From Leptospirales bacterium (GTDB lineage: Bacteria; Spirochaetota; Leptospiria; Leptospirales; Leptonemataceae), in the NCBI GenBank assembly GCA_019694685.1, contig JAIBBM010000008.1, positions 45,894 to 109,893 of the forward strand: DNA of 64,000 bases, read 5' to 3'. Both the position numbers and the translations under genes were made by a program. Position 1 is the first letter of the stretch, and each line of letters opens with the position of its first letter. The notes beneath the pieces are model-generated. The model was not told where the DNA came from. It ran no database searches and was given only the letters and a program-made list of their open reading frames with translations. Positions 59,683-64,000 of the stretch are shown here, one piece after another.

Positions 59683-61611
59683 TCAAAGAAGGTCTACAGG
59701 ATCAACATCTATCTCTAGATAGGTTTTCGAAAGGGACTTTCTAAATGCTGGCAGAATTCCACGAAGAGCCGAGTGCACCAATTCGAAATCATTCGTCTTG
59801 ATCAATATGTGATTTCTGTACTGTTCGTTGACTCGGTAGATGGGTGCCTGCGCCGGGCCTAGCACTACAGTTGATTTTCCAGGAAGACCTGCCAGTAACT
59901 CGCCCAGTTTCACGGAATCTTTTTCGCTTTCGGACTCATCTGCACCGCGCACCAGAAGGCGAATCAATCTGCAGAACGGCGGATACATGGCTGCCCTTCT
60001 GTCCTCAAGTTCCGTTTCGTAGAAATGAGAGTAGTCCTGTTTTTGCGCCATGATGAGGACCGGGTGTTCTGGATCGAGCGCTTCGAGAAAGACTCTTCCG
60101 GGTAGATCTGCGCGCCCCGCTCTCCCTGCTACCTGAGTCAAAAGTGCAAACGTTCTCTCCGCACTTCTAAAATCAGGCATGGCCAGGCCTTGATCTGCTT
60201 TCAGCACTCCTACGACAGTGACATTCGGTGAGTCGAGTCCTTTGGCAATCATCTGAGTTCCGAGAAGGATATCTATTTCTCCTGCCAGGAAGCGCGAAAT
60301 GCAATCCTGTACCGCCTCTCCTCTTGCGTTGTCTGTATCGATTCTTTCAATGCGCGCGTCAGGAAAAAGAGAGAGCAACACTTCTTCCATTCTCTGGGTG
60401 CCCATTCCCAGTTTTTTGACAGGAGATTTGCATCGATCACACTTACCGTCATCCGGCCTTGAGTACCCGCAGTAGTGACACCGGAGGTTTCCGTCTCTAT
60501 GCAGAGGCAGAGTGACAGAGCACTTCGGACATTGCACTGTCTTTCGACACGACTTACAGTAGAGATAGGGAAAGTAACCTCTGCGATTGAGAAGAAGGAG
60601 CACTTTCTCCTTTTTGGAAAGAGCCTCTTTCATGGCAGCAAACAGGGGCGGTGAAAGGTGCGATTCTGTCGCAGGAATGATTTGCGCACTGGACATCTGA
60701 GCACCCGTGGCTCGTGCTTTCAATCTGTGTACATTTTTCAATGATCGAGATTCAAGCCTGGGTGTTGCAGAACCAAATACAACCAGAGATCCAGTTTTCT
60801 TTGCGATTTGCAAGGCCACCGCGCGCGCGTCATATCTGGGCGAGCTGTGTTCCTTATAGGAGCCGTCATGTTCCTCATCTATGATGATAATCCCAGGATT
60901 TACAGGAGCAAAGATAGCGGAGCGTGTTCCCAGTGCGATGCGCCGCTGTCCTTCTAAAACCGATTTGTAGGAATTCCACCTGTCTTTTGGCTTCATTCCT
61001 GAATGAAGAACAGCCACCTCATCTCCGAATACATCCTTCAATCTCCTCTGGATTTGGACCGTCAGAGAAATTTCCGGAACGATTAGAATGGCACTTCCAC
61101 CAGATGCGAGAATGGCCCGGATGAGATGAATGTAAACTTCAGTCTTACCGGATCCAGTGATGCCTTCGATCAGATGAATTCGTTCTTCCAGAGTGCCGGA
61201 TCTAGAAGAAATAATACCGTTATACGCCTTTGCTTGCTCCTCATTCAAATCATGCGCAGGACGAAAGGTGTCCTTACGATCGATGGATGCCGGCTTAGAC
61301 AAGCGCGTGGGAGGATCCGGAAACATTTTGAAGATGGCTTCTCCGGGGCCTGAAAAGTACTCTTCTGCCACCCAGGCTGCCAGATCCATTTGTGCCTCTG
61401 TCACCACAACAGGGCCTGCCTGAAGGATATCGCGCACTTCATAGCCTGGCGCGGAAGAGTGAATGCTACGAACTACTCCTTTTTCGATCTCACCTCTGAG
61501 AGGTACGCGCACGAGAGAGCCAGGAGTCACGTCCATCGACGGCGGAATTCTGTAAGTAAGAGGTCCGTCCAGTGGAATCCCAAGCCAGACGTCTGCAAAA
61601 CGATCAAACAT
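59683..61611 (-). CDS. priA: Primosomal replication restart helicase PriA
   Basis: About 643 residues. N-terminal 3'-DNA-binding domain (FADVWLGIPLDGPLTYRIP, GSLVRVPLRG), helicase core with GITGSGKTEVYIHLI (Walker A), IIIDEEHDGSYKEHSSPRYDARAVA (motif II), FGSATPRLES, LLLNRRGYFPYLYCKSC, a zinc module (CKSC, CPKC, CHYC, CDRC), then ILLGTQMIAKGLDSPNV and TQVAGRAGRA. ATG at 61611 overlaps the upstream stop by 8 bases; a frame extension upstream is non-conserved. It restarts stalled forks. Confidence 0.96.
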   Translation of the reverse strand: MFDRFADVWLGIPLDGPLTYRIPPSMDVTPGSLVRVPLRGEIEKGVVRSIHSSAPGYEVRDILQAGPVVVTEAQMDLAAWVAEEYFSGPGEAIFKMFPDPPTRLSKPASIDRKDTFRPAHDLNEEQAKAYNGIISSRSGTLEERIHLIEGITGSGKTEVYIHLIRAILASGGSAILIVPEISLTVQIQRRLKDVFGDEVAVLHSGMKPKDRWNSYKSVLEGQRRIALGTRSAIFAPVNPGIIIIDEEHDGSYKEHSSPRYDARAVALQIAKKTGSLVVFGSATPRLESRSLKNVHRLKARATGAQMSSAQIIPATESHLSPPLFAAMKEALSKKEKVLLLLNRRGYFPYLYCKSCRKTVQCPKCSVTLPLHRDGNLRCHYCGYSRPDDGKCDRCKSPVKKLGMGTQRMEEVLLSLFPDARIERIDTDNARGEAVQDCISRFLAGEIDILLGTQMIAKGLDSPNVTVVGVLKADQGLAMPDFRSAERTFALLTQVAGRAGRADLPGRVFLEALDPEHPVLIMAQKQDYSHFYETELEDRRAAMYPPFCRLIRLLVRGADESESEKDSVKLGELLAGLPGKSTVVLGPAQAPIYRVNEQYRNHILIKTNDFELVHSALRGILPAFRKSLSKTYLEIDVDPVDLL

Positions 61612-62395
61612 GAAATCGCTTTTGAACGGCCGCGAGTATGGACTTGAACCGGGCCTGGCTTTCTTCATTCTTTGGATCCGCTCGCCGCATCACGTGCCCG
61701 GTGAGCCTGATTCCAGATCTTTCAAACAAGAATTCTTCTCCTGATGTCATCAGACGCTGAGATTCGTCCTTTCCCAGGAGGAACTGAGAGCTCGGAGATG
61801 TAAGGATGAGATGTTGGATTTGAGCGGTTTCGACCGCCGCTTTGAGGTGAACCAGGCATGCGTCGGATCTTCTCTGCCAGTCACCAAGGGAACTTCTCTC
61901 CGGATTGAAATGACAGGCAGGGAATTGTTGATAGTAGAAAGAATCGAGTGCAAAGCCATACGGAGAGAGAAAGGAAGCGAAATAGTCATCCTCCTGCTTG
62001 CTTGAAAGAATGAAGTCATTGCTCTTATCCGGACGCACTCTGGTCGGGACCACACTTCCATTAAAGAAAACAAAGAGAACGGGGATCTTGCCTGCGCGTT
62101 GGAATCGCCTAACAGGAAATAGGCGATCCGGACATAGCTCACATGTGAAATTTGCAGGAAGGTGTTTCTTTGCGATTTCTCGTACAGGTGGTTTTCCGGG
62201 TTGTTTCCCCGGAGATCCGGGTGAACTTAAATCGCTTTGAACCTGGGGCGATTCTTTCTTGCCCGGGGGCCTGTAGATGAGAGGCACCTGCTCCGGCAAG
62301 GGCTCACCTGCATACGCAGTAGCCATGCCTTCCGGATCGTCTCTGAGAGCAGAGGCCAAGTCGAGCGTGACTCTGTGGAAAATTTCTACGCTCAT
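61604..62395 (-). CDS. UDG-superfamily-like protein with four-cysteine cluster, active site changed
   Basis: 263 residues. The first 80 are Pro/Gly-rich. The rest keeps four Cys spaced as in family-4 uracil-DNA glycosylases (C85-x2-C88-x72-C161-x18-C180, a [4Fe-4S] pattern), and the stretch ACHFNPERSSLGDWQRRSDA to LILTSPSSQFLLG aligns with their KCRPPGNR...C...LGR.AAQALLG. However, the catalytic GEAPG motif is replaced by FFNGS in VLFVFFNGSVV and no HPS motif is obvious. It may have lost glycosylase activity and kept DNA binding. ATG at 62395 shares its A with the regulator's stop (TGATG). Assignment to the superfamily is inference. Confidence 0.72.
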   Translation of the reverse strand: MSVEIFHRVTLDLASALRDDPEGMATAYAGEPLPEQVPLIYRPPGKKESPQVQSDLSSPGSPGKQPGKPPVREIAKKHLPANFTCELCPDRLFPVRRFQRAGKIPVLFVFFNGSVVPTRVRPDKSNDFILSSKQEDDYFASFLSPYGFALDSFYYQQFPACHFNPERSSLGDWQRRSDACLVHLKAAVETAQIQHLILTSPSSQFLLGKDESQRLMTSGEEFLFERSGIRLTGHVMRRADPKNEESQARFKSILAAVQKRFHV

Positions 62396-63744
62396 CACAG
62401 AGTATCCGGGTCAATTTCAAGTGATTTCAATTTGCGGTGTAGATTGGTTCGATCCATTCCCAGAAACTTGGCCGCTCGAGTGATGTTCTTATCGTGTTGT
62501 TTGAGTGCCTGAATGATGTAAGTTCGTTCGAAATCGTCTCGTGCTTTTTTCAAATCGCCAATAGGAGTCTGTTCCTGCCCTCGATTCGGTGGTCGCAGAT
62601 GCTCTGTAACAGTATCCACCGTAATCTCTTCGTCCTGACTCATGATCGAGAGTCTTTCCACGACGTTCTTGAGCTCGCGCACATTTCCTGGCCAGGCGTA
62701 CATCTGGAGCATTTCCATGGCACCCTGCGAGAATCTCTTGATCGGAATTCCATTTTCCCTGGCAGCAGAGCGAAGGAAATGATCGAGCAACAATGGAACA
62801 TCTGAAGTTCTTTCTCGAAGCGCGGGAAGATGAATCGGAATTACGTTGAGTCTGTAGTACAAATCTTCTCGAAATCTACCCTGCGCGATTGCCTTCTCCG
62901 GGTCAATGTTTGTAGCAGCGATGATTCGAACATCCACCTCTATGTTCTCTGATCCGCCCACCCTGGTGAATCGTTGCTCTTGAAGTGCGCGAAGTACGCG
63001 AGCCTGAGTGGCCATGGACATATCGCAGATCTCATCCAGGAAAAGAGTACCCTGATGAGCCATCTCGAATTTGCCAATCCGCTTTTCCTGTGCGCCCGTA
63101 AACGATCCTTTCTCGTGACCAAAGAGTTCGCTCTCGATCAGTTCTTCCGGGATAGCGGCGCAGTTCACTTCCACAAAAGGAAACCCGACTCTTCTTGAGT
63201 TGTTATAAATCGCGCGTGCAACGAGCTCCTTGCCTGAACCGTTTTCGCCATAAATGAACACCCGTGCGTTGGTTCCGGCTGCCTGCGCGATCGCGCGCTT
63301 GACTGCCTGCACCTGAGTGGATTCTCCTATGATTTCGTCGAATTCAAGTTTGATGTCGGGACGCTTTCTCTGATCTCGAACAGCCGGTTCGATTTTGAGT
63401 ATTTCATTGATTCTCTGGAGCACATGATCGAGAGAAAGTGGTTTTTCAATAAAATCGACCGCACCTTTTTTCGTTGCCTGCACCGCCTGCTCGATGGTAC
63501 CGTGACCAGAAATCATCACAACAGGAAGCGCAGGATATTCCTCTTTTACTTTTCCAAGAATATCCAGGCCGTCTTCCTTTCCCATCCACACATCAAGCAA
63601 GATAAGAGCGGGGCGTTCGCGCGAGAGTGCTTTGAGCATGTTTTTGCCCGTTGCAAAATCCTCAACGTCGAAGTCCTCGTCCTGGAGAACTTCCTTGAGG
63701 GAAGCGCGAATGCTGTTGTCGTCGTCAACGACGTAGATCTTCAT
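62395..63744 (-). CDS. Sigma-54-dependent response regulator (NtrX/NtrC family)
   Basis: 449 residues. Receiver (1-120): VDDDNS, phospho-acceptor Asp in LLDVWMGKEDG, VMISGHGT and EKPLS. AAA+ domain (140-370): FIYGENGSGKELVAR (Walker A), GHEKGSFTGA that contacts sigma-54, GTLFLDEICDMSMATQARVLRALQ (Walker B), YYRLNVIPIHLPALRERTSDVPLL. Fis-type HTH at the C-terminus: KNITRAAKFLGMDRTNLHRKL. It activates sigma-54 promoters. The SGHGTIEQAVQATKKGAVDFIEKP stretch and LGMDRTNLHRKLK ending favour the NtrX type. Overlaps the kinase by ATGA. Confidence 0.95.
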   Translation of the reverse strand: MKIYVVDDDNSIRASLKEVLQDEDFDVEDFATGKNMLKALSRERPALILLDVWMGKEDGLDILGKVKEEYPALPVVMISGHGTIEQAVQATKKGAVDFIEKPLSLDHVLQRINEILKIEPAVRDQRKRPDIKLEFDEIIGESTQVQAVKRAIAQAAGTNARVFIYGENGSGKELVARAIYNNSRRVGFPFVEVNCAAIPEELIESELFGHEKGSFTGAQEKRIGKFEMAHQGTLFLDEICDMSMATQARVLRALQEQRFTRVGGSENIEVDVRIIAATNIDPEKAIAQGRFREDLYYRLNVIPIHLPALRERTSDVPLLLDHFLRSAARENGIPIKRFSQGAMEMLQMYAWPGNVRELKNVVERLSIMSQDEEITVDTVTEHLRPPNRGQEQTPIGDLKKARDDFERTYIIQALKQHDKNITRAAKFLGMDRTNLHRKLKSLEIDPDTL

Positions 63745-64000
63745 GACTTGCGACCTTCCATCGGGATGGGGAATAGAATGCGAAACTCTGCTCCACCCAG
63801 AGCGCTTCTTGAAACCGTAATACGCGCATTGTGATCGAGAACCGTTCTTTCCACAAGTGCAAGCCCCAGCCCACTTCCATGCTCCCCCTTCGTAGAGTAA
63901 TAAGGTTCAAAAACGCGGTCTCTCATCCCTTCGTCAATCCCGGGTCCGGAATCTTCCACTCGAAGCATCACAAATTTTCTGCCGGCCTGAGTGTGCAGTG
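63741..64000 (-). CDS. Sensor histidine kinase, C-terminal part only (NtrY-like)
   Basis: The final ~85 residues of a histidine kinase; the rest is outside. VMLRVEDSGPGIDEGMRDRVFEPYYSTK is the D-box (G1) and F-box, GSGLGLALVERTVLDHNARI is the G2 box, and GGAEFRILFPI ends the HATPase domain. Its stop overlaps the regulator's start by ATGA, so the two form one two-component pair, probably NtrY/NtrX-like. Confidence 0.93.
   Translation of the reverse strand, partial: LHTQAGRKFVMLRVEDSGPGIDEGMRDRVFEPYYSTKGEHGSGLGLALVERTVLDHNARITVSRSALGGAEFRILFPIPMEGRKS

Noticed and set aside
1..64000. CRISPR arrays, tRNA or rRNA genes, insertion sequences, prophage genes
   Set aside because: Spacers between genes are short and none contains repeat-spacer arrays, a cloverleaf with acceptor end, rRNA motifs or transposase/integrase reading frames.

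Overview
The window reads as a chromosomal core segment of a spirochaete, most likely of the Leptospirales (Leptonema/Turneriella/Leptospira side), with base composition near 50% GC judged by eye. The basis is indirect: a sensor with 7TMR-DISM receptor domains, a fused PlsC-like acyltransferase/glycerol-3-phosphate dehydrogenase, a bactofilin beside an M23-like protein, many lipoprotein signals, an adenosylcobalamin-dependent ribonucleotide reductase, and a complete type II secretion locus. No rRNA, tRNA, CRISPR array, insertion sequence or prophage was found. Coding density is very high. Neighbouring genes often overlap by ATGA, TTGA or TGATG, and TTG or GTG starts are common.

Layout. 1-4.7 kb (minus strand): a degenerate LytM protein and a bactofilin, a beta-propeller lipoprotein, a TPR-like protein, then an acyl-CoA dehydrogenase overlapping an APH-like kinase cut by the window edge. 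4.7-24.4 kb (mixed strands): the acyltransferase/GPDH fusion, a lipoprotein, PilZ protein, MFS exporter, CASTOR/POLLUX-like channel, ferredoxin, acetolactate synthase, DNA polymerase III delta, an MBL-fold hydrolase, a TPM protein, a 7TMR-DISM sensor, a NamZ-like protein, a Rep/PcrA helicase and lysA. 24.7-28.3 kb: nrdJ with a clear terminator.

28.3-50 kb is one minus-strand run of about 21 kb. It starts with a lipoprotein and a LysM/M23 peptidase, continues through gspC-D-E-F-G-H-I-J-K-L-M-N, then three exported proteins of unknown role (one with a duplicated two-cysteine domain, and two Do/Deg-like proteins that appear proteolytically dead), then smpB, der, plsY, an unknown gene and mtnA. 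The coupling to gspN suggests, without proof, that the three exported proteins serve the secretion system.

50-64 kb: comM on the plus strand meets a second long minus-strand run: NtrY-like kinase, NtrX-like regulator, a UDG-like protein, priA, fmt, an orphan PASTA protein, rpe, rpsP, a KH protein, rimM, trmD, rplS, rnhB, a FliK-like protein, an FlhB C-terminal homologue, an HD-GYP protein, yraN and a small conserved-looking gene. This resembles the Firmicutes orders priA-(def)-fmt-...-prkC-...-rpe and rpsP-ylqC-rimM-trmD-rplS-rnhB-ylqG-ylqH, so it is probably ancestral. The most unusual points are the dead Deg-like pair behind the T2SS, the kinase/acyl-CoA dehydrogenase pair resembling a split ACAD10/11, the Fe-S UDG-like protein lacking the usual active-site motif, apparent non-canonical starts for yraN and rimM, and the rplS/rnhB overlap coding two basic tails.
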